The notes under the pieces were generated by a model. The model did not search any database. It was not told the origin of the DNA and saw only the letters and a program-made list of their open reading frames with translations. The position numbers were made by a program, and so were the translations under genes. A stretch of DNA of 44,447 nt from an uncultured Clostridium sp. (GTDB lineage Bacteria > Bacillota > Clostridia > TANB77 > CAG-508). Below are positions 9,649-18,042 of this stretch, in pieces. Each line of letters opens with the position of its first letter. The stretch's first letter is position 1. The DNA is taken from positions 1 through 44,447 of the forward strand of contig CAOKQZ010000014.1 in the NCBI GenBank assembly GCA_948471055.1, given 5' to 3'.

Positions 9649-10341
9649 TTACATTGCTTCTTCTTCATTTTCTTCAGAAGCTTTTTCTTTTTCTTCTATA
9701 ATTTCTAAACTACCAATCGATACCTCATAGGCTACTTTAGTAACAGCCGTTCCATCTTCAAATTTCTTTTCATAGGTTCTTGATTGAACACGTCCAATTA
9801 CTCTTACTTCGGTTCCTACTTCTAGGTTTTGGCAAAACCTTGCGGTTCTTCCCCATGCAATGGCTGGAATATAGTCTGATTTATTGTAAGCACGGTTAAC
9901 AGCTAATAGTAAATCAGAAATTTCCCTTCCAAATGGTGTTTGACGATAAATTGGTTTTTTACAAATGTACCCAGTTAATACAACTTCATTGGATACTGGT
10001 TCTTTGCTATCTTCTCCTTGCAATTGCTCTTCGATTTCTTCTTCATAGAAAATATCTTTTGCAAATACGGTTAAGATTAATTTGTTTTTTTCGTTTTCAT
10101 AACTATTGTAGGACCTAAATTGTCCTCTAATTAAAATGTTTGCTCCTATGGTTAATTTGTCGTCTAAGATTAATCGTTCCGATATTGTTACTGGAATGAT
10201 ATCCGATATATCACTTAAACGAGGAATCTCCATATCAAATATGTAGAAACATTCTCCATAGATTTCGTGACTAAATCTTTTTTCACTTGTTACCTTTCCC
10301 ATTAGTGTTAAATGGTTATTATCCGCATAGTTTATATTCAT
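9649..10341 (-). CDS. ssb: Single-stranded DNA-binding protein, two OB folds
   Basis: 230 residues with two SSB-type OB-fold segments. Residues ~8-100 include LTLMGKVTSEKRF and ANILIRGQFRSY. Residues ~118-215 include EVVLTGYICKKPIYRQTP, FGREISDLLLAVNR, IPAIAWGRTARFCQNL and GTEVRVIGRVQSRTYEKK. The second half matches the core of canonical SSB (AWGRTAR, GRVQSR). The acidic tail ends EENEEEAM rather than DDDIPF, so recruitment of partners through the tail may differ. The double-OB layout is a known clostridial variant that binds single-stranded DNA and may act as a dimer. The start at 10341 has a GGGAGG site. The gene is monocistronic with its own promoter and terminator. The frame is intact across several CGG triplets, unlike the damaged neighbours. 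Confidence 0.85.
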   Translation of the reverse strand: MNINYADNNHLTLMGKVTSEKRFSHEIYGECFYIFDMEIPRLSDISDIIPVTISERLILDDKLTIGANILIRGQFRSYNSYENEKNKLILTVFAKDIFYEEEIEEQLQGEDSKEPVSNEVVLTGYICKKPIYRQTPFGREISDLLLAVNRAYNKSDYIPAIAWGRTARFCQNLEVGTEVRVIGRVQSRTYEKKFEDGTAVTKVAYEVSIGSLEIIEEKEKASEENEEEAM

Positions 10342-10434
10342 CGCGTTTTTTCCTCCCTACTTTATTTTAAATTTGTCTATTGTATCTTATTCATGAAGTA
10401 CAAATTTTAGAATATTTTTTTATCGTACAGGTCT

Positions 10435-10463
10435 ATTATACTACCTTTTTTTGGTTTTGTCTA
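10435..10463 (-). promoter_or_regulatory. Promoter of ssb
   Basis: TAGACA (10463-10458) and TATAAT (10440-10435) are 17 bases apart on the minus strand. They lie between the end of the Mur-like gene and the ssb start, giving a leader of about 85 bases. Confidence 0.65.
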
Positions 10464-10491
10464 CATAAAAAGTTAAATTTATCCATTTTTT

Positions 10492-10993
10492 TTATTTTTC
10501 TTTTCTTATTTTATAAATTAAATGAATGGTTTCCAGCCCCATTAGCACACTTGTGTTCATTTTATGGTCTTGTAATGGTATCAAAATTTCTTGTGGTTCT
10601 AACATTTCTCCATATCTATTTTGAAACCCTCTTTGAATACAAAGAAAAATACTATCTTCTTTTACACTCGATGCCGTAATGGTGCTTTTGGTATTAAAAC
10701 CATAAGTAATTACATTTCCGTTTAAAATTTGTATGGGGTTTTAATAAAATGGGTTCATCTGCATTCATAATTATATATTTTGCCTTTTCCATGATTTTGC
10801 CAAGAATTTCTACCTTCTGAAAGAGGCTTTCCCCTCCCATGAAAATAGCAATGGTTTCAAAGGTAATATTTTTGAAGTTTTCCAAGTTTTCTTCTTTTAA
10901 TATCATGAAGTTTCCCAAAGGCACGTATTGTTGTAAGATTGGTTTAATATACGTTTCTTGTTTTGGTGTACATAGAATTCCTACAAAAGACAT
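10492..10993 (-). pseudogene. Mur-ligase-like hypothetical protein, frameshifted
   Basis: The start at 10993 gives MSFVGILCTPKQETYIKP and reads well to about residue 91, then stops at 10694 in the given frame. Removing one base, the plus-strand G at 10720 (a C before GGA on the coding strand), restores 166 residues. The restored part continues NFKGNVITYGFNTKSTITAS and LEPQEI, ending at a TAA at 10492-10494. The restored length (501 bases) is an exact multiple of three. The NVITYGFN stretch resembles C-terminal parts of Mur-ligase-like proteins, but I cannot name the family firmly. Cytoplasmic. It lies between the deacetylase and ssb. The lesion matches the C-before-GG insertions seen in the integrase and mrnC, so assembly error is as likely as true decay. 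Confidence 0.6.
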
Positions 10994-11074
10994 TTTTCTT
11001 CTCCCTCTTATTTTGCTCTTGTTTTAAAGTATATCCTTTATTTGGTTTGTTATTCTATTTTTTACTAAAATTTT

Positions 11075-11851
11075 CTAATTTGTTTGCCTTTGCCTTCCAT
11101 TTGCATCAATATTAGCATTTTCTTTATAAATTAAGTCAGAAACTGGTACTATGTCATATCCTTTATCTTGAATGTTATAAATAATTCTATCTAGTGCCTC
11201 TGCCGTATATTTTGTTCCATTATGCATTAAAATAATGTCCCCGTTTTTTAATTTACTTTCTAATCTCGCCCACATTTCACTTTCCGTAAGTCCTTTATAA
11301 TCTAACGTATCTAATGACCATTGTATGGTTTCATGTTGCTGTTTTTTGGCCGCCTTTATTACCACATCATTGTATTCTCCATAAGGACCTCGATATAGTA
11401 AACTTCTTTTTCCCGTAAGTTTTTCTATCTTATCTGCACATTCTTTTATTTGTCCCTCGTTTTTTTCTAGGGTTAGATTATTTACATGGGGATGCGTATT
11501 AGAATGATTTCCTATTTCATGTCCAGCCCCTGCAATTTTCTTTACGGATTCTGGATATTTATCTACCCAATCTCCTACCATAAAAAAGGTAATGTGTACT
11601 TTATACTTACTAAGAGTATCTAATATTTTGTCAATATCATCTGCATTCCAAGCACAGTTCATTGTTAGGGAAACCTTTTTTTCGTTTGTTTCCACACTGT
11701 AAATTGGTAGAAGTTTTCCTGCCCCTACCGATGTTTGTAGGGTTTCTTCTCTACTTGGCATAAAAAAGCTTGCTCCCGCAAATAGAATAGCTACTGTACT
11801 AAAGGCAATGAGATATGATATGATTTTTTGTTTGTTAAATACCAAAAACAT
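11075..11851 (-). CDS. pdaB: PdaB-type polysaccharide deacetylase, membrane-anchored
   Basis: 258 residues. Residues ~10-30 form one membrane segment (IISYLIAFSTVAILFAGASFF), so the enzyme faces outward. The NodB domain follows: motif 1 is the divergent SLTMNCAWNADDID (PdaB relatives keep an aspartate pair here), motif 2 is HEIGNHSNTHPH (metal-binding H-x3-H), motif 3 is RGPYGEYN, and SLDTLDYKG and LMHNG close the domain. PdaB-like enzymes act on peptidoglycan in spore cortex or mother-cell wall. The symbol is assigned on motif pattern and anchor, not on a search. The gene stands alone, and its AGGAGG site lies in a long inverted repeat. It was originally next to tRNA-Glu; the 7 kb element now separates them. 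Confidence 0.8.
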   Translation of the reverse strand: MFLVFNKQKIISYLIAFSTVAILFAGASFFMPSREETLQTSVGAGKLLPIYSVETNEKKVSLTMNCAWNADDIDKILDTLSKYKVHITFFMVGDWVDKYPESVKKIAGAGHEIGNHSNTHPHVNNLTLEKNEGQIKECADKIEKLTGKRSLLYRGPYGEYNDVVIKAAKKQQHETIQWSLDTLDYKGLTESEMWARLESKLKNGDIILMHNGTKYTAEALDRIIYNIQDKGYDIVPVSDLIYKENANIDANGRQRQTN

Positions 11852-11854
11852 AAA

Positions 11855-11908
11855 ATAATCCTCCTAACATAAGCTACTTTATTTGTATGCATATGTTAGA
11901 AGGATTAT
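11855..11908 (-). promoter_or_regulatory. Inverted repeat sequestering the pdaB ribosome-binding site
   Basis: Arms at 11855-11871 and 11892-11908 pair over 17 bases with a single G-U or mismatched position and a 20-base loop. The right arm of the mRNA contains the AGGAGG site that lies 8 bases before the pdaB ATG. The stem would hide the ribosome-binding site. No T-tract follows, so it is not a terminator. It could instead be a dyad operator on DNA. Confidence 0.6.
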
Positions 11909-11944
11909 GACTTTCACTTTAATATTGATGAACTAAACTGTTTA

Positions 11945-13493
11945 TCAAACATATCGTTCGTTTTTGGAACGTTTTGGTGAACCGAACCGTTTAACAAGCG
12001 TAAACGGGTCAGTTACTAATTCACTCTTTATATCTTCAATCAAGTCAATCGTTAAAGTAATTGGCTTGTTTCCAACATTACAGATTATAACTAATTCATT
12101 GTCATAAACCAGTATTGAGTTGACTAGCATATCAACTAGCACTTTTCTGTAACTGTCATCTAGTATATCACCATCTTGTAGCCTTGTCAAGAAAAATTTT
12201 ATTTCTTTTTCGGAAAGTTTGAATATTTTTGCCATTTCTAGTAGAAATTGACTTTGTGTTTCTGCAAGTTCTTTTTCATTTTGTGTAATTCTGTTGCTAA
12301 TCATATCTATATGTTGTCCTTGCTCCAAAGCAACCATTAGGTTTTCTATGTTTTTGTTAAGTTGTTTCTTTTTCTTTTCTAAGTTTTTAATCACTACATT
12401 TGAGTTATTTTCCTTTTGACAAGTATCATATATCTTTTTACTTATTCTTTCTATGTTTTTTTCGCTTAACAACGATTTTAACTTTCTTACTACTTTATCT
12501 TCAATGTAGTCTTTTGGTATAGTTCTATTCTTGCACCCTTTGTCATTTTTCTTGTTACAACGATAGTATCTATAAGTTACTGATGCCTTAGAATTTCCAG
12601 ATTTTCCGTATGTAAGGACTACCGACATTTTCCGACAGAATAACTTTCCAGTTAATAAGTATCTTTCTTCTGCTTTTCTAATTCCCGGAGCGTGTTTGTA
12701 TTTTTCTCTAACTGCTTGAACTTTGTTAAAGGTATCTTCATCAATTATAGCTGGAATAGTACCGAGGGAATTCTTTTTCTCCATAAGTATTTATTCCTAT
12801 GTATTTCTTATTTTGGAATAAGTGTTGTAGTGAATTCTTGTTAAATGGTTTGTTCCTACTATTTTTGATTTTGTTATCATTTAACCAGCATACTATATCT
12901 TTTACAGGCGTATCATTTGCCCTCATTTCAAATATTTTTCGCACTATCTCACTATTTAATTCATCTTCTACAAGTACCTTTTTCTTGTATGTACCAAAGT
13001 CTTGTGTTTCTAACTTGTAACCGCAATGGAGGAGTGCCGTCCGTTCCATTGTCCCTTTTCTGCGTTCAAACACATATTTCTCGAAACTTTGTTCGATAAA
13101 TCAAGCAGAAAGAACTCGTTTAAACCTTCTATCACGCTTGTTGTAAGCACTCCTGTGTAATCGTCTGTTATGTTCTCTTTTGCTGACATTATTTTGACAC
13201 CATTTTCTTGTAATATATTTCTATATATTGCACTATCAGTTCTATTCCTAGAAAATCTATCTAATTGATAAACTAATATTCGCTGAAAGTCTTTTTGGTA
13301 ACTATCTTTAATCATTTGCTGAAATTGTGGTCTTTTTGAGGTTTTTGCACTTATTCCCTCATCTATATATTCTCGAATAATGTTAATTCCGTTCCTTTGT
13401 GCAAATTCTCTGCATACAATAAGTTGTGCCTCAATGGAAGTTTCATTTTGCTTTTTGCTAGAGTACCTCCCGATAAAATACAGCATCTATCAT
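11945..13493 (-). pseudogene. Large serine integrase of the tRNA-Glu element, seven 1-base insertions
   Basis: In the given sequence the gene is split into three frames. Removing seven bases (plus-strand G at 12608, 12624, 12634, 12764, 13023, 13039 and 13472) yields one frame of 513 residues, an exact multiple of three. The restored protein begins MIDAVFYGRYSSKKQNE (catalytic Ser in YGRYS), has the resolvase motifs YQLDRFSRNR and the GGTPPLGYK hinge of the recombinase domain, a zinc ribbon FCGKCGSPYIGKSG...YYRC, and a coiled-coil tail. The start at 13493 uses the AAGGAG site; the ATG at 13486 in the raw frame is poorer. Each lesion is a C before the GG of a Gly codon. The last residues, SPKRSKNERYV, are encoded by the att core and chromosomal flank. 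It would catalyse integration and excision at tRNA-Glu. Confidence 0.85.
11960..11980. repeat. att direct repeat, distal copy
   Basis: This is identical over 21 bases to 18914-18934. It includes GGAACGTTTTGG and the TGGTGA that matches the tRNA-Glu 3' end. It lies inside the last codons of the integrase reading frame, so the integrase stop codon at 11945-11947 is in chromosomal flank rather than in the element. Confidence 0.85.
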
Positions 13494-13531
13494 TTTCAAC
13501 ACGCTCCTTTTAATATAAAATTATTTTGTTT

Positions 13532-13798
13532 TTAACATTGAACTTTTGCTAGTAATGATTTTTGTATTTTAATATTTTTCACTAATACAAGAATTTTCTC
13601 TTTTAGCTTTTGATAGATTAAATCTTTGTGTTTTTCATAAAATTCTTTTGTAGTTTCTTGTATTAACCAAAGTCGATATTCTTTCCTGTGTTCATTGATA
13701 TAGTTTTTAATATCTTGTGATTTAATCGTAAAGGCTAACATTGCAATTTGTTTGTCATCTAGTAAAAGTTCTTTCTCTAATAAATTAACTTCGTTCAT
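13532..13798 (-). CDS. Small hypothetical protein of the tRNA-Glu element
   Basis: 88 residues, charged and helical (MNEVNLLEKELLLDDKQIAM ... QKSLLAKVQC). No motif is recognised. It is co-directional with the integrase 38 bases downstream and with the replication genes upstream, and is preceded by an AAGGGAA site. The size and position fit a small accessory or directionality protein, but nothing in the sequence shows DNA binding. Confidence 0.6.
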   Translation of the reverse strand: MNEVNLLEKELLLDDKQIAMLAFTIKSQDIKNYINEHRKEYRLWLIQETTKEFYEKHKDLIYQKLKEKILVLVKNIKIQKSLLAKVQC

Positions 13799-13892
13799 AA
13801 CATAAAATTCCCTTCTTATTTTTGAAATTTTGCTTGAATAGTATATCTATTAAGTAAAATACACTACTCAAGCAATTTGTTTTTAGATTACT

Positions 13893-14120
13893 TTAATTTT
13901 CCCTAGCTTTGACCTTTTTATAACTATCTATAAGTAGTTCGGACATATAATTTGAAAATTCTTCCTTAAAGTCTTTTTCTAGCTTTTTCTGTATTTCTTT
14001 CCATATCTCTTTTGACTGCTCATCAAGTACTTGCTTGATTTCTTCAGTCATAATCATTTCATCTTCACTTGCATAGCAAGAGTAAAGTTCTTGTAGATTT
14101 TCTTGTTGTTCACTTTGCAT
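13893..14120 (-). CDS. Small acidic hypothetical protein
   Basis: 75 residues, mostly predicted helix and rich in Glu/Lys (TEEIKQVLDEQSKEIWKEIQ ... NYMSELLIDSYKKVKAREN). A strong GGAGGTG site lies 4 bases before the ATG at 14120. It lies in the leftward replication-integrase gene cluster of the element. Function unknown. Confidence 0.6.
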   Translation of the reverse strand: MQSEQQENLQELYSCYASEDEMIMTEEIKQVLDEQSKEIWKEIQKKLEKDFKEEFSNYMSELLIDSYKKVKAREN

Positions 14121-14224
14121 AATAGCACCTCCAATGAATAATGTTTTTGTTGTTTTGTTTTAATGTACCCTAATATAATCAAGTAATTGTATAGGGTACA
14201 TTAAGTAAATACTAATGTGTTGTA

Positions 14225-14563
14225 TTATCTTTCACCCCATTGATTTGATAATATTACCCCCTCAAACTCATTCTCTAATGAATACTCTAACTTACGTAAT
14301 TTATTATCTATTTTGTTCAGTAGATTTGAAATTTCATCAATATCATCTTCAATAAGTAACTTTTTATATATGCCTTCTTGTAAAGCATTATCTATTTTTG
14401 CAATATTATTACGTAAATCCATTATATATCTATTTTTATTTATTATATATTCTTTCTGTGAAGACATATCAACAGTTACCTTAGAATCTGCCGTCATTTT
14501 ATCAATTCTTTCTCTTAAATACTTTTCTTCATTTTTCTTACTTTCATCATCTCTATAATACAT
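14225..14563 (-). CDS. Coiled-coil hypothetical protein downstream of rep
   Basis: 112 residues from the ATG at 14563, chosen because GGAGGAA lies 7 bases upstream; an upstream in-frame start at 14602 would overlap rep by 35 bases. It begins four bases after the rep stop codon, so the two are probably co-translated. The sequence is a long heptad-like helix (YIMDLRNNIAKIDNALQEG, LLNKIDNKLRKLEYSLENEF). It may be a partner of the replication initiator or part of plasmid maintenance; this is inference from position only. Confidence 0.6.
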   Translation of the reverse strand: MYYRDDESKKNEEKYLRERIDKMTADSKVTVDMSSQKEYIINKNRYIMDLRNNIAKIDNALQEGIYKKLLIEDDIDEISNLLNKIDNKLRKLEYSLENEFEGVILSNQWGER

Positions 14564-14567
14564 AAAT

Positions 14568-15464
14568 TTATTCCTCCATTTCATTTTTATTAAACTGCTC
14601 ATATGTAATCCTATTGATTACATACTCATTGCCTTTACTATCTAGTTTTGTTATAATTTTACTACCAGCAAAAACTAATTTTGCTCCTCGTGTTATTTCT
14701 TCTAGTTCTTCTTGTGTTACTGTATGACCTTTATTTCTAACAATGCCCCTTGATGTAGTAAATATCTTTTGTCCTGTTTTGTATAGCTTTAATCTTGCAC
14801 CTTTGAGTATTAACTTACTTGCATTTTCATTTTGTATATCTTCTTTTAAATCTATATCTGTAAATCTAGCCGAAAAGTAGGCTCCAATATTACTTACATT
14901 TGTAATATCTGTTACTTTACTAAAACCGTGTTTCCAAGTTTTATTTAGTATGGTTTTGTCTAGTGGTAAATCTTCATTGTCTATATCTTTAACAAGTACG
15001 TGTAAATGTATTGAGCCACTTGCTTGATATTCAATTACACATATATATTCTAAACTGGGAAAATGCTTTTTGATTTTTCTCCACCATTGCCTAAAATCGC
15101 TATTCACTTGCTTGTAGTCCTTTTGTAATTTGCCATAGGTTAAGGTTATATGTTTCTCGTTATTACCAGCACAAAAGTTATAGTTTATCAAGCGTCTTAA
15201 TGCCTTAAAGGTTTTTCTCAGTTCGTTTGGACTTTCATTTCTTGTTTTAGCTTTTTTATTGTATTTCTTAATTTCCCCAGTTTTTTTATCTAAATATTCT
15301 GTCCCAGATAGCCTAACAAACCTATTACTCAATGAAAATGGTGCTTTCTGCATACTTTCTACTTCTACAATGCCATTACCCTCAAATACCTTTATTATTT
15401 CTGCACTACTTAAACAAGAGTAAGGAAGTTTTTTGATTTTGATTTCGTTGTTTTTAGTTTCCAT
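14568..15464 (-). CDS. HUH-type rolling-circle replication initiator
   Basis: 298 residues from the ATG at 15464, which has a GGGGGTGAG site 5-6 bases upstream; an ATG 15 bases earlier lacks one. HUH features in order: motif I HITLTY (~105-110), motif II GSIHLHVLV with the metal-binding His-Leu-His (~153-155), and motif III NIGAYFSARF with a candidate nicking Tyr (~196). The family nicks one strand at a double-strand origin and stays linked to the 5' end. In an integrated element this could support replication of the excised circle or transfer. It heads a leftward operon. A divergent promoter pair separates it from the zinc-finger gene. The single Tyr and overall size fit plasmid Rep better than a MOB relaxase. 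Confidence 0.75.
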   Translation of the reverse strand: METKNNEIKIKKLPYSCLSSAEIIKVFEGNGIVEVESMQKAPFSLSNRFVRLSGTEYLDKKTGEIKKYNKKAKTRNESPNELRKTFKALRRLINYNFCAGNNEKHITLTYGKLQKDYKQVNSDFRQWWRKIKKHFPSLEYICVIEYQASGSIHLHVLVKDIDNEDLPLDKTILNKTWKHGFSKVTDITNVSNIGAYFSARFTDIDLKEDIQNENASKLILKGARLKLYKTGQKIFTTSRGIVRNKGHTVTQEELEEITRGAKLVFAGSKIITKLDSKGNEYVINRITYEQFNKNEMEE

Positions 15465-15526
15465 TTTTCTCACCCCCATAAGTCATTTTTCAAAACGTTT
15501 TTCTCGAGATTTTGTTTTGTGAGATA

Positions 15527-15555
15527 ATAATAGCACCGTTTTATTTTCTTGTCAT
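15527..15555 (-). promoter_or_regulatory. Promoter of the rep operon
   Basis: ATGACA and TATTAT are separated by 17 bases on the minus strand, upstream of the 15464 start. This is one half of a divergent pair with the promoter at 15558-15586. Confidence 0.55.
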
Positions 15556-15557
15556 AG

Positions 15558-15586
15558 TTGCACACTAATTAATTTTGTGGTATGCT
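15558..15586 (+). promoter_or_regulatory. Promoter of the zinc-finger gene
   Basis: TTGCAC (15558-15563) and TATGCT (15581-15586) are 17 bases apart. The leader is about 16 bases, ending in AAAGGA before the ATG at 15609. Confidence 0.5.
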
Positions 15587-15608
15587 ACAAGATGAAAGGA
15601 ATGATTTT

Positions 15609-16703
15609 ATGGAAATATTAGAAACAAGCAATTTTTTGCCTATAATATTCGAAGATTATCATAGAAATTTTTATGTAGCATTTGAAAAAGATTATGGAAA
15701 ATTTGTAAAAGAAAAAGTAAAATGTGTTAAAATAAATCAAGATTTACCACAAGAATATAAATATGAAAATGATTTAGTAGGTGCAACAATAGTAGATATA
15801 TTAAATAACAAAAATCAGTTATTCTCTTTTTTAGATAAATTTGATTACAACAAAATTACTAATTATAAAACTTGCTTAAAATGTCTAACTGATTTACGAG
15901 ATAAAATATATTCAAAAAATAAAAACTACCTTATTATTGTTTATCAATTAGAAAAACTTATTTATTCAGTTAAAGAAGCACAAGAAAATAATGAAAATAT
16001 AAATAAGGTTAAAAAACATTGTCAACTCATCTTTGCATATATAAAATATCAAATTAAAAATATGTATGAAATAGTATATAGTTTCTTCTTTAATGAAAAA
16101 TTTACTCCTACACTTGAAGAAAATGAAGATAATCTGTTTCATCCTTTTTATATTCCTAGTAATAAATTTCGTGGTTGTGATTTGCAATTACCACCAGTAA
16201 AAGTAATATATAAAAAAGATGAAAGTAACTATACAGAACAAAGTCAAAATGGTAGATATAACCCAATAGAAATGGCATACGAATATGGTATAGAAACTCT
16301 TGAAGATTTAACAAATGTATGTATATATCATATAAGCTATAATAAGAAAGCTATTCTTCAATGTAGTGTATGTAATAAGTTCTTTGTACCAGATAAACAC
16401 GAGGGTATAGGTATTGGCGAAGAAATAACAGAACGAAATGACAGAAAAACTTGTAGTCCAGAATGCTCTGCAAAAGCTAAAACAGAACACTTAAAAGCTG
16501 ACCTTGAAAAACACCCTTATAAGAAAATCTATAAAAACATTTGCGACTCATTAAGAAAAAAAGATAAAGAAAAATTAAAACAATTTAGAGAAGAATATAT
16601 AGGTATAGAAATTAACTACAATGAAATTTATTCAAAACACGGTACTGAATACATTGAAAATAAATTATTGAAATGGTTACAAGAATATAAAAAGACACTT
16701 TAA
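15609..16703 (+). CDS. Hypothetical protein with C-terminal CxxC...CxxxC zinc finger
   Basis: 364 residues from the ATG at 15609; AAAGGA 8 bases upstream favours it over an ATG at 15582. The N-terminal ~230 residues are helical without a recognised motif. A treble-clef-like finger follows, CSVCNKFFVPDK ... DRKTCSPECSAKAK, resembling the C-terminal finger of DUF6076-type proteins (from memory). The tail is Lys-rich and helical. Proteins with this finger are common cargo in Firmicutes mobile elements; their function is not known to me. It is divergent from rep and followed by a terminator hairpin that overlaps its stop codon. Confidence 0.6.
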   Translation: MEILETSNFLPIIFEDYHRNFYVAFEKDYGKFVKEKVKCVKINQDLPQEYKYENDLVGATIVDILNNKNQLFSFLDKFDYNKITNYKTCLKCLTDLRDKIYSKNKNYLIIVYQLEKLIYSVKEAQENNENINKVKKHCQLIFAYIKYQIKNMYEIVYSFFFNEKFTPTLEENEDNLFHPFYIPSNKFRGCDLQLPPVKVIYKKDESNYTEQSQNGRYNPIEMAYEYGIETLEDLTNVCIYHISYNKKAILQCSVCNKFFVPDKHEGIGIGEEITERNDRKTCSPECSAKAKTEHLKADLEKHPYKKIYKNICDSLRKKDKEKLKQFREEYIGIEINYNEIYSKHGTEYIENKLLKWLQEYKKTL

Positions 16704-16716
16704 TTGCGTCTTTTTT
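16689..16716 (+). terminator. Terminator after the zinc-finger gene
   Basis: AAAAAGAC (16689-16696) pairs with GTCTTTTT (16708-16715), and T6 completes the hairpin. The hairpin spans the stop codon of the upstream gene. Confidence 0.7.
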
Positions 16717-16744
16717 AGCATTTTTAGAAGGTGAATTTCGTTTC

Positions 16745-16774
16745 TTGACCAATTAAGTTATTAGAGTGTAGGCT
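16745..16774 (+). promoter_or_regulatory. Candidate promoter of the 88-residue gene
   Basis: TTGACC (16745-16750) and TAGGCT (16769-16774) are separated by 18 bases, with a GAAAGGAG ribosome-binding site after it. The -10 box is poor, so this is tentative. Confidence 0.4.
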
Positions 16775-16803
16775 ACATAATAAAATACGGAAAGGAGCAA
16801 ATT

Positions 16804-17070
16804 ATGACTGATAATGAAATTATCTTAAATTTATATGACATAGTATTAGCAGAACCAACCACTAAAAAATACAAGCAAGACCTAGAAAAACTAAAGAAAG
16901 CAAAACAAGACTTCATAGAACACCTAGAAAATCAAAACATTGATAGTTTAGATGAATTATGCAGTCTTGCACACGAATTAGATAATGATATAGACAAGCA
17001 AATGTTTTTTAGAGGGTTATCGTTAGGAATAAGGCTATCTAATTTCAATTTAGACAATATAGAACAATAG
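16804..17070 (+). CDS. Small conserved-type hypothetical protein (DUF6809-like)
   Basis: 88 residues, helical (KQDLEKLKKAKQDFIEHLEN ... DIDKQMFFRGLSLGIRLS). The C-terminal F-x-x-G-x-x-L-G-x-R-L pattern recalls DUF6809, small helical proteins common in Clostridia and their elements (from memory). The start has GAAAGGAG 6-7 bases upstream. It converges with the XRE gene, with two bases between the stops. Function unknown. Confidence 0.55.
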   Translation: MTDNEIILNLYDIVLAEPTTKKYKQDLEKLKKAKQDFIEHLENQNIDSLDELCSLAHELDNDIDKQMFFRGLSLGIRLSNFNLDNIEQ

Positions 17071-17072
17071 CA

Positions 17073-17414
17073 TTACTTTTTAGAGTTAATGATATAATCA
17101 ATAAGTCCCTTAACTATTTTCTTATCTTCTCTGTTGAACATATTTAAGGAATTAGTAATAAACTCATCATCTGTAATAACTTGCTTATCTATTAAGCCAT
17201 TAAAGAGTTCATCAGAGTTGATTTGAAGTGCATTACATATATCAATAATAGTAGAAATGCTGATACCACTTTCGCCCCTCTCTATTAAGCTGATGAAATT
17301 TATACTTTTTTCTAGCTTTTCTGCTAGTCCCTCTTGTGTTAGATTTTTCATCAAACGAATTCGCTTGATATTTTGACCTATAACTTTTAATGTATTTTCT
17401 TTGTTTTCTTTCAT
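17073..17414 (-). CDS. XRE-family transcriptional regulator of the tRNA-Glu element
   Basis: 113 residues. An HTH_3 domain covers residues ~10-68: IGQNIKRIRLMKNLTQEGLA, EKSINFISLIERGESGISIS and LQINSDELF. A short C-terminal helical segment follows. The ribosome-binding site AGGTGAT precedes the ATG. It is divergent from the small membrane protein at 17566, so the shared 150-base gap is the likely operator. The probable role is repressor of the element, as is common for XRE genes divergent from element operons. The target is not shown by sequence. Confidence 0.8.
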   Translation of the reverse strand: MKENKENTLKVIGQNIKRIRLMKNLTQEGLAEKLEKSINFISLIERGESGISISTIIDICNALQINSDELFNGLIDKQVITDDEFITNSLNMFNREDKKIVKGLIDYIINSKK

Positions 17415-17492
17415 ATTATCACCTATTTAGAATTTTACACAAAATGGTAATTTAAGATAAGAAAACAATACTTTAAGAAATATAAATAATAC

Positions 17493-17521
17493 TTGATTAA
17501 ATAAAGTGAGTATAGTATAAT
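17493..17521 (+). promoter_or_regulatory. Promoter of the small membrane-protein gene
   Basis: TTGATT (17493-17498) and TATAAT (17516-17521) are 17 bases apart, upstream of an AAAGGAGGAA site. It lies in the gap shared with the XRE gene, so repression by that protein is plausible. Confidence 0.7.
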
Positions 17522-17565
17522 ATAGATAGTTCTATTTAATAATAAGAAGAAAGGAGGAAATAAAT

Positions 17566-18009
17566 ATGTTGATAAATATATTAGCATTATTATTAGTAGT
17601 TCTTTTAATCTATGGAATAGTTAAAGATAAAAAAGATGGACATACTATAAAAAATGAAAAATTACAAAAATGTGTTAAAGCATTAATGATAAGTTTAATA
17701 GTTTTAATTTTAGGATTTGTAATAATGTCAACTATTAATAAAACAGTTAATACAGAAATAATAAAGCAAATTAATAGCATTATTCTCTATCTTTTAGTAG
17801 GAATAAATGTAGTAATTTTAGTTGTGTGTACAGTAATATCAATTAAAAATAAAGAAAAGCTACCTTTCTGGATAAGTATTTTACAAGGTCTACTAATAGC
17901 AGTAGTAGTTATGACTATAATTACACAAATAATTAATGGAAATAGACATCAAAAAGAAATAGATAGTGTAAAAGAGCAAACAACAAAAATTATGAATAAC
18001 TATAAATAA
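17566..18009 (+). CDS. Small integral membrane protein, four predicted helices
   Basis: 147 residues with four hydrophobic segments, at about 2-20 (LINILALLLVVLLIYGIV), 42-61 (ALMISLIVLILGFVIMS), 75-95 (LLVGINVVILVVCTVIS) and 103-124 (PFWISILQGLLIAVVVM). A Lys/Asn tail follows. A strong AAAGGAGGAA site precedes the ATG. No family is recognised. It is the first gene of a rightward unit controlled from the XRE gap. It could be an exclusion or immunity-type membrane protein of the element; that is inference from position. Confidence 0.6.
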   Translation: MLINILALLLVVLLIYGIVKDKKDGHTIKNEKLQKCVKALMISLIVLILGFVIMSTINKTVNTEIIKQINSIILYLLVGINVVILVVCTVISIKNKEKLPFWISILQGLLIAVVVMTIITQIINGNRHQKEIDSVKEQTTKIMNNYK

Positions 18010-18016
18010 TTCTAAG

Positions 18017-18042
18017 CCAGTTATTAAGTTAACTGGTTTTTC
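18017..18042 (+). terminator. Terminator after the membrane-protein gene
   Basis: CCAGTTA (18017-18023) pairs with TAACTGG (18030-18036), followed by T6. It lies 8 bases past the stop codon. Confidence 0.8.

Noticed and set aside
12741..13486. Programmed frameshifting in the serine integrase
   Set aside because: Seven separate one-base shifts, three of them compensating within 27 bases of the zinc ribbon, cannot be programmed recoding. There are no slippery heptamers with downstream structures.
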